From Thermococcus peptonophilus (GTDB lineage: Archaea > Methanobacteriota_B > Thermococci > Thermococcales > Thermococcaceae): DNA of 64,000 bases. A program made the translations under genes and the position numbers. Where the stretch lies: positions 620,001 to 684,000 of the forward strand of contig NZ_CP014750.1 of assembly GCF_001592435.1 (NCBI RefSeq), read 5' to 3'. Shown one piece after another: positions 33,476 to 41,439 of this stretch. Position 1 is the first letter of the stretch, and every line of letters begins with the position of its first letter. The notes beneath the pieces were generated by a model that was not told the origin of the DNA, did not search any database, and was given only the letters and a program-made list of their open reading frames with translations.

Positions 33476-33526
33476 GTTCACAACGTTGAGTGCTTATAAA
33501 TCTGTTGTTAACCAAAGGTTTGGAAC
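33476..33526 (-). promoter_or_regulatory. nfn promoter with SurR-type motifs
   Basis: TATA box on the minus strand is GATTTATAAGC (33492-33502), transcript start near 33472. Upstream of it, GTTCCAAACCTTTGGTT (minus strand, 33510-33526) fits the SurR consensus GTTn3AACn5GTT exactly. A second half-site GTTGTGAAC (33476-33484) lies at the transcript start, with GAT in place of the third GTT. An upstream site plus a start-site element suggests activation and repression by one factor. Confidence 0.55.
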
Positions 33527-33606
33527 GGCGAAGGTTTTTCAGCCCGACCTTAGAAGAGTGGAAGAAATGTTTTTAATTGACCATGAGAAGTGAGCCGGGG
33601 ATTGCT

Positions 33607-33813
33607 ATGAAGAGGGTTGCCTACACTTTCGCAGTAATAATGGCCGCCTTCGGCATGTTCCTTCCGCTGATCTACGGGGCAGTGCCGGTCATCCAGAGGC
33701 TCCTGGGTGAGAACCCGCTCCTGAAATCGCTTGGGATATCGATTATCTTCTGGGTTCTGGCGTACGTTCTGTTCGAGGAAGAAGAAAAGGGTGCCGACTT
33801 CACAGCTTCCTGA
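33607..33813 (+). CDS. Small two-helix membrane protein
   Basis: A 68-residue protein with two membrane helices (VAYTFAVIMAAFGMFLPLIYG and SLGISIIFWVLAYVLF) and an acidic tail (EEEEKGADF). No family recognised. ATG 33607 is favoured since a TATA-like TTTTTAATT at 33569-33577 puts the transcript start near 33597; the in-frame ATG at 33583 would precede it. No strong ribosome binding site. Its stop lies inside the convergent TrmI gene (14-base overlap). Confidence 0.6.
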   Translation: MKRVAYTFAVIMAAFGMFLPLIYGAVPVIQRLLGENPLLKSLGISIIFWVLAYVLFEEEEKGADFTAS

Positions 33814-34561
33814 GGAAGGTTATATAGCCTGTGTGAGAAAGCATCGTCGTCTTCGGCCTCATGCATTCCCTTTTGACTTCCTGTTCTCTAACGAGAACCT
33901 CTACAACCCTCGGCTTCATGAACTCTCCCCTGAACTCCTCAAGCGCCCTGAAAAAGCGGTGCACCTGGTTCATGCATGGGGTATAGGCAACAAAATACCC
34001 CCCCGGCTTGAGTACATCTACGGCATGAGGCAGGACATTTTCGGGCTGGGGAAGGTCGAGGACTATGTGGTCGGCTTCCTCCTCATCTATCCCGTTGTAG
34101 ATGCTCTTGTTCTTCAGGACTACCCTATCGGAAAAGCCCGCAAGCTCCACGTTCTTCTGTGCTATCTCGTAGAAGTCCTTTCTCACTTCGTAGCTTATGA
34201 CCTTTCCTGATGACCCAACTGCGTTTGCCAGGAATATGGTGAGCGCCCCGCTTCCCGCTCCGGCCTCGATGACTGTGTCGCCTGGAGAGATTCCAGCGTA
34301 GGCGATGATTATTCCAGCGTCCTTAGGGTGGACTATCTGAGGGCCTCTCTTCATCTTGGCTATGATGTCGTTGATGTCGGGCTTGAGAGCTGTAAACGTC
34401 TCTCCCCTGTGGCTCTTGATTTTCGTACCGTAAGGCTTTCCTATAAGCTCACCTAGGTTCAGGATGCCCAGGTCAGTGTGGAACTCCTTATCCTCAACCT
34501 TTACAAGGTATCTTTTCCCTCTGGGATCAACAAGAAGAACCCTTTCCCCGGCTGATATCAT
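33800..34561 (-). CDS. trmI: tRNA (adenine-57/58-N1)-methyltransferase
   Basis: A 253-residue SAM-dependent enzyme. The N-terminal beta domain (ERVLLVDPRGKRYLVKVED) is followed by the methyltransferase fold with EAGAGSGALTIFLANAVG (SAM loop, about residue 98). Next are ISYEVRKDFYEIAQKN, the DLPQPENVL catalytic strand and the C-terminal sheet. Two Cys (TPCMNQ and RECMRP) match those that form inter-subunit disulfides in the Pyrococcus enzyme. It makes m1A at positions 57 and 58 of tRNA. It overlaps the upstream DUF257 gene by four bases. Confidence 0.92.
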   Translation of the reverse strand: MISAGERVLLVDPRGKRYLVKVEDKEFHTDLGILNLGELIGKPYGTKIKSHRGETFTALKPDINDIIAKMKRGPQIVHPKDAGIIIAYAGISPGDTVIEAGAGSGALTIFLANAVGSSGKVISYEVRKDFYEIAQKNVELAGFSDRVVLKNKSIYNGIDEEEADHIVLDLPQPENVLPHAVDVLKPGGYFVAYTPCMNQVHRFFRALEEFRGEFMKPRVVEVLVREQEVKRECMRPKTTMLSHTGYITFLRKL

Positions 34562-35181
34562 ATTCTCTCTCCTCCGGTTGCGGTAAGCTTCCCACCTGAA
34601 ACCTCAGCGACTTTTGTGCTAAGCTCTTCGAGGATTCCAACATGAGTCTCGTTGAGTATGCTGGTGTTAACGAAGCTGATAATAGCGATATCCTCCGTCG
34701 GTATCGTGCTGACCGCCGTCAATATGGATTTTATGGCTTTTTCGGGGTTGAAGTATATATAGTGGGAAAGTCCGAACATTATCCCATACCTCGGTTTCCT
34801 CGGGAGCCGAGAGATTTTGCTTAGGATAGAGTAATAGTTCCTCAAGAAATTCTGAGGTTCGTATGTGGGGACGATGTCCTCGAGTACTTCGCCGTATGAA
34901 GCTGTCCCAGGCCCAATTTTGATGACCTTTATTTCCCTTATAACGTCGAGGATTTTTGTGTACTCAACCCCACTGGTCTTTGCAAACTTCCTCATAAGTA
35001 TGTCACCAATGCCCCAGAAATCTATCGACACGATCCCGTGATCACAAAGGGAGGGTATTATTTCACCCCACGCTATTCTCTCCACGGGTTCATTGGAGGT
35101 GTACTTGATTAAAACTATATCGCCTGGCATGATAGCCCCAATGACGTTATTAAAGTTATGAGGGGTTTTTTCATTGGGCAT
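34558..35181 (-). CDS. DUF257-family protein
   Basis: A 207-residue protein with PGDIVLIKYTSNEPVERIAW, IVSIDFWGIGDILMRKF and KVIKIGPGTASYGEVLED, the conserved run of the Thermococcales-limited DUF257 family. The fold looks like a RecA/KaiC-type alpha/beta sheet without the Walker A loop. Function unknown. ATG 35181 follows CTGGTGGTAAATA. It is translationally coupled to TrmI (ATGA overlap). SRP19 diverges from it 58 bases away. Confidence 0.75.
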   Translation of the reverse strand: MPNEKTPHNFNNVIGAIMPGDIVLIKYTSNEPVERIAWGEIIPSLCDHGIVSIDFWGIGDILMRKFAKTSGVEYTKILDVIREIKVIKIGPGTASYGEVLEDIVPTYEPQNFLRNYYSILSKISRLPRKPRYGIMFGLSHYIYFNPEKAIKSILTAVSTIPTEDIAIISFVNTSILNETHVGILEELSTKVAEVSGGKLTATGGERI

Positions 35182-35239
35182 TATTTACCACCAGAAGGGT
35201 TTTAACGGCTTAACTTTTAAATCTTGCCGGGTGAAGAGA

Positions 35240-35566
35240 ATGAAGTTCGTTGTGTGGCCTAGCGAGATAGATTCGAGGTTACCCAAGAAGTACGGCAGAC
35301 TGGTTAAAAAAGCGGTTGCCGTTAATGCTCCCACCATCGACGAAATACGCGACGCCGCGGAGATCCTTGGTATGAAGGTTGTTGAATTCGAACCTGAAAA
35401 GCTAAATCCTAGGCTCTCGGGCATTGATGAGGAACTCAGAACCAAAGGGATGCTGAGGATTGAGAGTCCATACCCCAAGGGCAAGAGCCTCAGAATGATC
35501 TGCGAGAAAATCAGAGAACTCAGGGCAAAGAAGCGTAAAGCCCATGGTAAGAGGAAGAAGAAGTAA
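35240..35566 (+). CDS. srp19: Signal recognition particle 19 kDa protein
   Basis: A 108-residue SRP19. Conserved parts: FVVWPSEIDSRLPKKYGRLV (RNA-binding loop 1), the middle NAPTIDEIRDAAEILGM helix, the second RNA-contacting segment YPKGKSLRMICEKI, and a very basic tail (RAKKRKAHGKRKKK). It binds the tips of helices 6 and 8 of 7S RNA to let SRP54 assemble. ATG 35240 is preceded by GGGTGAAGAGA. It is convergent with the small AsnC-domain gene, with no gap between the stop codons. Confidence 0.95.
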   Translation: MKFVVWPSEIDSRLPKKYGRLVKKAVAVNAPTIDEIRDAAEILGMKVVEFEPEKLNPRLSGIDEELRTKGMLRIESPYPKGKSLRMICEKIRELRAKKRKAHGKRKKK

Positions 35567-35809
35567 TCACTCCTCCTCTGTCTCCACCACTATTGCTGTA
35601 GTCGTGTCGATAACGCCGTCAATGTTGTGTATGTCGTGGAGTATCTTTCTGGTAAGCTCGCCGAGGTCCTTGGCCTCGATGTGGACTATCGCATCGTAGG
35701 GGCCGGTGACGGCGTCTGCCTTTGTAACGCCCGGCATTTTTCTGAGAGCATCTATAACGCTCTCGACCTTTCCAATTTCAACAGTAAGCAACACATAGGC
35801 CCTAACCAT
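35567..35809 (-). CDS. Stand-alone AsnC/Lrp ligand-binding (RAM) domain protein
   Basis: An 80-residue protein that is only the RAM/ACT-like domain of Lrp-family regulators: VRAYVLLTVEIGKVESVIDAL, TKADAVTGPYDAIVHIEA and IDGVIDTTTAIVV. There is no helix-turn-helix. Such proteins form ligand-binding rings and modulate full-length Lrp regulators by mixed assembly. ATG 35809 follows GAGGTGGTTCCC. A second, less typical domain of this sort is at 60549. Confidence 0.85.
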   Translation of the reverse strand: MVRAYVLLTVEIGKVESVIDALRKMPGVTKADAVTGPYDAIVHIEAKDLGELTRKILHDIHNIDGVIDTTTAIVVETEEE

Positions 35810-36031
35810 GGGAACCACCTCGGAGTTTTACGATATTATTTTAACGGGCGTTAATTTAAGCTTTTCGCAGGAGCTGTATATTCAAAACCCCCCAGTTCTA
35901 GGAGGCATTTAAATGAACATTAGCATACATTTTTTGCGGGCACACTTCAGAACCATAGTCGAAAGATTTATTATGTACTACCTAGATACCTAGAAATGCC
36001 TTAATGTGTTTAATTTCGGAGGGATGTCCAC
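35810..36031 (+). promoter_or_regulatory. oppA promoter region with inverted AGGCATTT sites
   Basis: TATA TTTATTA at 35967-35973 puts the transcript start near 35995. AGGCATTT (35903-35910, within the palindrome CATTTAAATG at 35906-35915) is repeated inverted as AAATGCCT (35994-36001) over the start site, 84 bases apart. Beside it, ACCTAGAT and ACCTAGAA form an 8-base tandem pair (35980-35995). These look like operator sequences; no regulator assigned. Ribosome binding site GGAGGGATG. Confidence 0.45.
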
Positions 36032-38152
36032 ATGAAGTCAGGCGGCAAACTCGTTGCCCTTTTGATTTTGTTTTTAATGGCCTTCTCAGTGGCTGCCAGC
36101 GGCTGCATTGGTGGCGGCGAAAAGTCCACTACAACCTCAACCTCCTCGGCTACACCAACTCAAACGACTTCCACTTCTGCCACATCCCAAGTTGGAATAC
36201 TTGAAATGGACAAGGTCTATGTGATAGCCACAGACAAGAGCGTTGTCATCGTTGGACCCAAGGGCGAAAGCCCGACTGTGAACATTCCCAGTGGAAAGAA
36301 AGTGATTAAGGTTCAGTACGAGGTTGATGCTGAGAATACTCCTTCCGTAAAGGACCTTATGGATCAGGGACAGGGATTCGGTGCCATTAACCCTGCATTC
36401 TTCAGAGATGAACACGTTGATGCCCTGGTCGTTGCGGCGAGAAGGGAGACCGACCCAACGATAAGGACTGAACTATTTAAGGCCCTCTACATCCTCGGAA
36501 ACCACCTCGTCCCAGAGGCCATTCTCGGCCAGAACAAGCAGCTCCGTGTTTACTGGAGCTGGGTGAAGGGCCGCTACTACCACCCGACCCTTGCCGAGCG
36601 CTACGACCTCCTCAGCGAGGATTCAAACGCCCCGGCCGTTGACATCGGAATCAAGGACTACAAGAACGACCCGGAGACCTACGTCATAGGTACCTTCGGC
36701 TGGCCGGAGAGCTTCGATCCTGCCTGGACGTACGAGACCTTTGGATGGGAAATCTGGCACGAGATAGGCGACACACTCGTCACCTACTGGAAGGAAGAGA
36801 CCGAGCAGGTCAGCCCCGACCTCGCTGTTGCATGGGCACACAACAAGGACGGTACCGAGTGGTACTTCCTAATCAGGGGTGGTGTAAAGGCCTACGACCC
36901 GTGGAACGACAAGACCTACCCGATAGACGCAACGGACGTTGCGTTCACCTTCCTACGCGTTGAGAGGCTCGGCCACTCCGTTAGCTGGATGGTCGACAGC
37001 TTCATGGACGTCAACCACTCCGCTGCCCTCACCGAGGACGAATTCGACCAGTACCTCAAGGAGCACCCACTCGTAGCTGAGTACAAGGGCAAGAGCACCA
37101 CCGTTAAGAGCCTCGACGAGCTGAAGAAGTTCTTCGGCTACAACGGTGAAACCGCCGGCGTCTTCAAGCTCGTCCTCCCGCAGCCCTACGCCCCCGTCCT
37201 CGGAATCCTCGCCGACCCGTTCCTCAGCGTCGTCCCGATGGAGTACCTCCTCGGCGACAAGTACGAGGAGGCCCTGAAGGCCAGCAACAATGGCCACGAC
37301 CCGAGCGCCTGGTGGAACTACCTCCAGGAGGGACAGGACGACCCGACCCACCAGCTCATGCACAAGAAGCCCGTTGGAACCGGTCCGTTCTACGTCAAGG
37401 ACTACCAGGAGAACAGCTACATAGTCCTTGAGTACAACCCGTACTACTGGAACGCCACAAACAACCCCGGCCACACCAGGGTCATCTACGTCCTCAACAA
37501 GGATCCAATGGCAAGAATACAGCTCTTCAAGACCGGCACTGTTGACGCCGTCGCAATCCCACCCGACAAGATGGACACCGTTAAGGGACTCGAGCTCAAC
37601 GGCTTCAAGTCAGTCGTCAAGACTGACATCCTCGAGCCGATACTGACGTTCATCGTCTTCAACACCCAGAAGGAGCCCTTCAACAACCCGAAGGTCAGGC
37701 AGGCCATAGCCTATGCCATTCCGTACGACCAGATAGCCAAGCTCGTCTACAACAACCTCCTCGAGAGGAACTACGGTCCGATACCCAAGCCGTGGCCGGG
37801 CTACATCGAGGAGGGCATCATCAAGTACAACTACAACCTTGCCAAGGCCCAGCAGCTGCTCAAAGAGGCCGGCGTTGACCCGAGCAAGTACAGCATCGAG
37901 CTGATCTACAACTCAGGAAACAGCGCCCGTGAGAAGATAATGACCTACCTCCAGAACACTCTCACCCAGCTCGGCTTCCAGGTCACGGTCAACAGCTACG
38001 AATGGCCGACATACCTCAGCAAGACCGAGCACGGACAGTACGACATATACGTCGTCGGTTGGGTTCCAGACTACCTCGACTCTGACAACTGGGTCGGCCC
38101 GTTCCTATACGGTGCCACCGAGTTCAAGAGCGTTGAAGTTACCACCAGCTGA
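36032..38152 (+). CDS. Peptide-binding lipoprotein of ABC importer, circularly permuted
   Basis: A 706-residue solute-binding protein of family 5 (DppA/OppA). The signal ends in a lipobox with Cys25 (SGCIGGG), followed by a Thr/Ser-rich tether (about 30-55). Residues 118-195 (DALVVAARRETDPTIRTELF, then WVKGRYYHPTLAERYDLL) match what is normally the C-terminal end of the family. Residues from 203 (YVIGTFGWPESFDP) match the normal N-terminal start, and the protein ends GPFLYGATEFKSVEVTTS where family members usually continue. So the order is permuted around the natural ends. It should catch peptides outside the membrane and pass them to DppBC. Confidence 0.88.
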   Translation: MKSGGKLVALLILFLMAFSVAASGCIGGGEKSTTTSTSSATPTQTTSTSATSQVGILEMDKVYVIATDKSVVIVGPKGESPTVNIPSGKKVIKVQYEVDAENTPSVKDLMDQGQGFGAINPAFFRDEHVDALVVAARRETDPTIRTELFKALYILGNHLVPEAILGQNKQLRVYWSWVKGRYYHPTLAERYDLLSEDSNAPAVDIGIKDYKNDPETYVIGTFGWPESFDPAWTYETFGWEIWHEIGDTLVTYWKEETEQVSPDLAVAWAHNKDGTEWYFLIRGGVKAYDPWNDKTYPIDATDVAFTFLRVERLGHSVSWMVDSFMDVNHSAALTEDEFDQYLKEHPLVAEYKGKSTTVKSLDELKKFFGYNGETAGVFKLVLPQPYAPVLGILADPFLSVVPMEYLLGDKYEEALKASNNGHDPSAWWNYLQEGQDDPTHQLMHKKPVGTGPFYVKDYQENSYIVLEYNPYYWNATNNPGHTRVIYVLNKDPMARIQLFKTGTVDAVAIPPDKMDTVKGLELNGFKSVVKTDILEPILTFIVFNTQKEPFNNPKVRQAIAYAIPYDQIAKLVYNNLLERNYGPIPKPWPGYIEEGIIKYNYNLAKAQQLLKEAGVDPSKYSIELIYNSGNSAREKIMTYLQNTLTQLGFQVTVNSYEWPTYLSKTEHGQYDIYVVGWVPDYLDSDNWVGPFLYGATEFKSVEVTTS

Positions 38153-38190
38153 TTTTAGTTTTTTCCTTTTTGCAGTCTTTTTCGAATTTT
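38153..38190 (+). terminator. T-rich transcription end after oppA
   Basis: TTTTAGTTTTTTCCTTTTTG starts right after the oppA stop and is followed by CTTTTTCGAATTTTTTAG, three T-runs in 38 bases with no hairpin. This is the usual archaeal termination signal and may lower transcription into the permease genes, so that binding protein exceeds transporter. Confidence 0.55.
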
Positions 38191-38197
38191 TTAGTCC

Positions 38198-38241
38198 GAT
38201 GAAACGTAAATTTATAAGTTTCGAGCACCATTGAAACGTAA
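38198..38241 (+). promoter_or_regulatory. Promoter of dppBCDF with flanking direct repeats
   Basis: TATA AAATTTATAAG at 38206-38216 predicts transcription near 38240. TGAAACGTAA occurs on each side, at 38198-38207 and 38231-38240, 33 bases apart. Such a pair around a TATA box suggests a repressor site. The permease genes therefore can be read separately from oppA. Confidence 0.45.
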
Positions 38242-38262
38242 CAGCATGCAGAGGTGATAGGG

Positions 38263-39264
38263 TTGGCCAACCTGAAGAAGTTCCTCGTGAGGAGAACTCT
38301 AACGTTTATACCAACAATAATCGGAGTTACCCTGATAGTCTTCCTCATAGCCTACGTCATTCCAGCGGATCCGGCCAGGGCCTGGGCGGGTGGTGAGAAG
38401 GCAAGCCAGCAGGCCATAGAAAGGGTGAGAAAAGCCTACCACATAGACGACCCATGGTACGAGCAGTACTGGTTCCTCATGAGCAGTCTCGCGAAGAACA
38501 AGCTGATAGACCCGAGGACGTCAAACTACGTGTTCGATGACGTGGGTAAATACTTTCCCGTGACGTTTGAACTAGCGCTTATAGCGTTCGTGTTTATCAT
38601 AATCATCGGAATCCCGCTCGGTATCATTGCTGCCCTTAAGAGGAACACCTGGATTGATACCATCGTCAGAATTTTCGCACTCACCGGCGTCTCCATGCCC
38701 GTTTTCTGGCTTGGCTACCTGCTCATCTACATATTCTTTGTGAAGTGGCGCGTCATAACCCTCGCCGGCTTCCCTGCACCGCCTGAACACACGATAACAC
38801 ACATTCCGATGATAGACGCTCTCCTCACCGGAGACTTCCAGACGTTCTACCAGCACATCCACAGGCTGTGGCTTCCTGGCTTCACCCTCGGCTTCATGAG
38901 CTCCGGCGTGCTCGCTAGGTTCGTCAGGAACTCCTTCCTTGAAGCCCTCAGCAGCGACTACGTCGCTTTCCTCAAGGCCAAGGGTGTCCCCAAGCTCAGG
39001 ATATACAGGCACGCCCTCAAGAACGCCCTCGTGCCGATAGTTACAGTCCTTGGTCTCCAGTTCGGCGGTCTTCTCGGCGGAACTCCGATTACCGAGACGG
39101 TCTTCGGCCTTCCCGGAATGGGTTCCTACGCTATAGACTCCATCCGGAATCTGGACTTTCCAGTGGTCGTTGCAATAACCTTCGTCTATGCCATAATCTT
39201 CGTGACCACGAACCTGATAGTTGACATCCTCTACGCGGTCATAGACCCAAGGGTGAGGTACTGA
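38263..39264 (+). CDS. dppB: Peptide ABC transporter permease, DppB type
   Basis: A 333-residue permease with six predicted helices. The first helix is LTFIPTIIGVTLIVFLIAYV. The EAA loop that docks on the ATPases is near residue 225: DYVAFLKAKGVPKLRIYRHA followed by LKNALVPIV. The typical end is a helix followed by YAVIDPRVRY. It forms the channel with DppC. The start is TTG 38263 after AGAGGTGATAGGG. It is 10 bases from dppC. Confidence 0.92.
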   Translation: MANLKKFLVRRTLTFIPTIIGVTLIVFLIAYVIPADPARAWAGGEKASQQAIERVRKAYHIDDPWYEQYWFLMSSLAKNKLIDPRTSNYVFDDVGKYFPVTFELALIAFVFIIIIGIPLGIIAALKRNTWIDTIVRIFALTGVSMPVFWLGYLLIYIFFVKWRVITLAGFPAPPEHTITHIPMIDALLTGDFQTFYQHIHRLWLPGFTLGFMSSGVLARFVRNSFLEALSSDYVAFLKAKGVPKLRIYRHALKNALVPIVTVLGLQFGGLLGGTPITETVFGLPGMGSYAIDSIRNLDFPVVVAITFVYAIIFVTTNLIVDILYAVIDPRVRY

Positions 39265-39274
39265 GGTGGTTGAA

Positions 39275-40456
39275 ATGCAGGAAGAGTACAAGAAAGGCAT
39301 CCTCGACAGGCTCGCCGATAAATTTGTTGATCTCCTCGGCTCGTTCATATCCCTCTTCAAAAAGGACTGGAAGAAAAAGAACCGCTCCAAGATGGAAGAA
39401 TGGCGCCTTATGCTCTACGCCCTCAACCGCTCGCCGCCTGGCCTAATAGGCCTCGTCCTCGTCCTCATGTTCGTCTTCCTCGGAGTATTCGGCCCGCGGT
39501 TGGCCCCGTGGGACTACAGGTTCTTCCCCTCACTTTACAACCCGAACACATACCTCGCTCCACCGGGCTCAACTTTCACCCTCAATGTTACCGAGCTTAA
39601 GGACGGCCAGTTCATAAACTATGTGACACAGATACACTACACCCTCGGGGCTGACCACTACGGCAGGGACCTTGTCAGCCTCATCCTCTACGGTGCAAGG
39701 GTCTCCTTTGTGATTTCAATAATAGTCATAGTGCTCGGCGTTCCCCTCGGTATAATCCTCGGCCTTATAGCTGGCTACTACGGTGGCAAAGTTGACGAAC
39801 TTATCATGCGTATAACAGACATGTTTCTGGCCTTTCCCGCGCTGATACTAGCGATAGCCTTCTCGGCGGTGCTACCGCAGAGACTTCAGATGTTCATATC
39901 CTCTCATGAGACCCTTGAAAAGATTGTCCTCTGGCTCTTTGCCTTGCAACCCCAGGACGCTGGAAACCTAGGAAAACTGCTGGCGGTCATCTTTGCAATG
40001 ATCATAGTCTGGTGGCCGGGCTACGCGAGGATAACGAGGGGCTCAACGCTCACTGAAAAGGAGAACCTCTACGTTGAAGCGGCAAGGGCAATAGGTCTCA
40101 GCTCAAGGACGATAATGTTCAAGCACATTCTCCCCAACATCATAGGCCCGATACTCGTCTACGTCACCCTCGACTTCGGCGGGGTTGTCCTAATGGAGGC
40201 AGGGCTGAGCTTCCTCGGGCTCGGTGCGACGCCGCCGATAGCCGACTGGGGCAGGATAGTCTACGACGGTTCCCAGTACTTCCCCGAGAAGTGGTGGCTG
40301 GTCACGTTCTCGGGCTTCATGATCATGCTCGTGGCGCTCGGCTGGAACCTGCTTGGAGACACCCTCAGGGACATCCTCGACCCGAAGACGAGGAGGAGCA
40401 TTGAGTTCAAGGTAAAGAAGGCCAAGCAGATGGAGGAGGGTGAGGGCAATGCCTGA
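39275..40456 (+). CDS. dppC: Peptide ABC transporter permease, DppC type
   Basis: A 393-residue permease with six helices and a long charged N-terminal tail (residues 1-45, KKDWKKKNRSKMEEWRL). An outside loop of about 90 residues follows helix 1. HYGRDLVSLILYGARVSF is the family mark before helix 2. The EAA loop reads VEAARAIGLSSRTIMFKHIL with PNIIGPILVYV. It pairs with DppB. ATG 39275 follows GAGGTGGTTGAA. Its end overlaps dppD by eight bases. Confidence 0.92.
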   Translation: MQEEYKKGILDRLADKFVDLLGSFISLFKKDWKKKNRSKMEEWRLMLYALNRSPPGLIGLVLVLMFVFLGVFGPRLAPWDYRFFPSLYNPNTYLAPPGSTFTLNVTELKDGQFINYVTQIHYTLGADHYGRDLVSLILYGARVSFVISIIVIVLGVPLGIILGLIAGYYGGKVDELIMRITDMFLAFPALILAIAFSAVLPQRLQMFISSHETLEKIVLWLFALQPQDAGNLGKLLAVIFAMIIVWWPGYARITRGSTLTEKENLYVEAARAIGLSSRTIMFKHILPNIIGPILVYVTLDFGGVVLMEAGLSFLGLGATPPIADWGRIVYDGSQYFPEKWWLVTFSGFMIMLVALGWNLLGDTLRDILDPKTRRSIEFKVKKAKQMEEGEGNA

Positions 40457-41429
40457 ACCTATCCTCGAAGTTAGGGACCTCACAGTTCACTTCTACACCT
40501 ACGCAGGAATCGTCAAGGCCATAGAAAAGGTCTCCTTCGACGTTTACAAGGGTGAAACCTTCGCGCTGGTTGGAGAAACCGGATGTGGAAAGAGTGTAAC
40601 CTCAAGGGCGCTCACCCAGCTAATAGAGAGTCCTGGAAGGATCGTTGGGGGAAAAGTCATCTACCACAGGGATGACGGCTCGACGGTTGACCTCCTAAAG
40701 CTGAGTGAAGAGGAGATAAGAGAGATCAGGGGCAAAGAGATAGCCTACATCTTTCAGGATCCTCACGCTTCCCTCGATCCGCTCTACACTGTCGGCTACC
40801 AGATAGCCGAGGCCATGGTGGTTCACAAGACGGTCAAGGATTGGAAGGAGGGCTTTAAGAGGGCAGTTGACATCCTCCGCCAGGTTCTCATCCCAGATCC
40901 TGAGAAGAGAGTAAAGAACTACCCCCATGAGATGAGCGGAGGTATGAAGCAGCGTGTGGTCATTGGGATAGGAGTCTCGAACAACCCAAGGATACTCATA
41001 GCTGACGAGCCGACGACTGCCCTCGACGTTACGGTTCAAGCGCAGATTCTCGACCTCATGAACGAGCTGAAGAGGAAATACAACACCACTCTTATACTGA
41101 TCACACACAACATGGGTGTTGTAGCCGAGATGGCAGACAGGGTCGCCGTGATGTACGCTGGAAAGATAGTCGAGGTAGGCTCTGTTGACCAGATCTTCAA
41201 GAACCCGCTGCACCCGTACACGAAGGGCCTTCTCAGGGCCGTCCCGAACCCGCTTGGAAAGATAGAGAAGCTCGAGGCAATTCCTGGAACGGTGCCGAAC
41301 CTCATAACACCGCCCGCCGGCTGCCGCTTCCACCCGAGGTGCCCATACGCCAGCGAAGTCTGCAGGCAGAAGATCCCCGAGCTGAAGGAGATAGAGCCGG
41401 GCCACTTCGTTGCCTGCCACCTGTACTGA
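40449..41429 (+). CDS. dppD: Peptide ABC transporter ATPase, DppD type
   Basis: A 326-residue ATP-binding subunit. Walker A is GETGCGKS (about residue 42), the Q-loop is IFQDPHASLDPL, and the signature is EMSGGMKQRVVIG. Walker B is ILIADEPTTALDV, with the H-switch in ITHNMGVV. The C-terminal oligopeptide-transporter extension has the cluster-like Cys set CRFHPRCPYASEVC plus a later Cys (FVACHLY), which in some homologues binds [4Fe-4S]. It powers uptake with DppF. ATG 40449 fits GGAGGGTGAGGGCA. dppF follows. Confidence 0.92.
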   Translation: MPEPILEVRDLTVHFYTYAGIVKAIEKVSFDVYKGETFALVGETGCGKSVTSRALTQLIESPGRIVGGKVIYHRDDGSTVDLLKLSEEEIREIRGKEIAYIFQDPHASLDPLYTVGYQIAEAMVVHKTVKDWKEGFKRAVDILRQVLIPDPEKRVKNYPHEMSGGMKQRVVIGIGVSNNPRILIADEPTTALDVTVQAQILDLMNELKRKYNTTLILITHNMGVVAEMADRVAVMYAGKIVEVGSVDQIFKNPLHPYTKGLLRAVPNPLGKIEKLEAIPGTVPNLITPPAGCRFHPRCPYASEVCRQKIPELKEIEPGHFVACHLY

Positions 41430-41439
41430 GGTGATGAAA

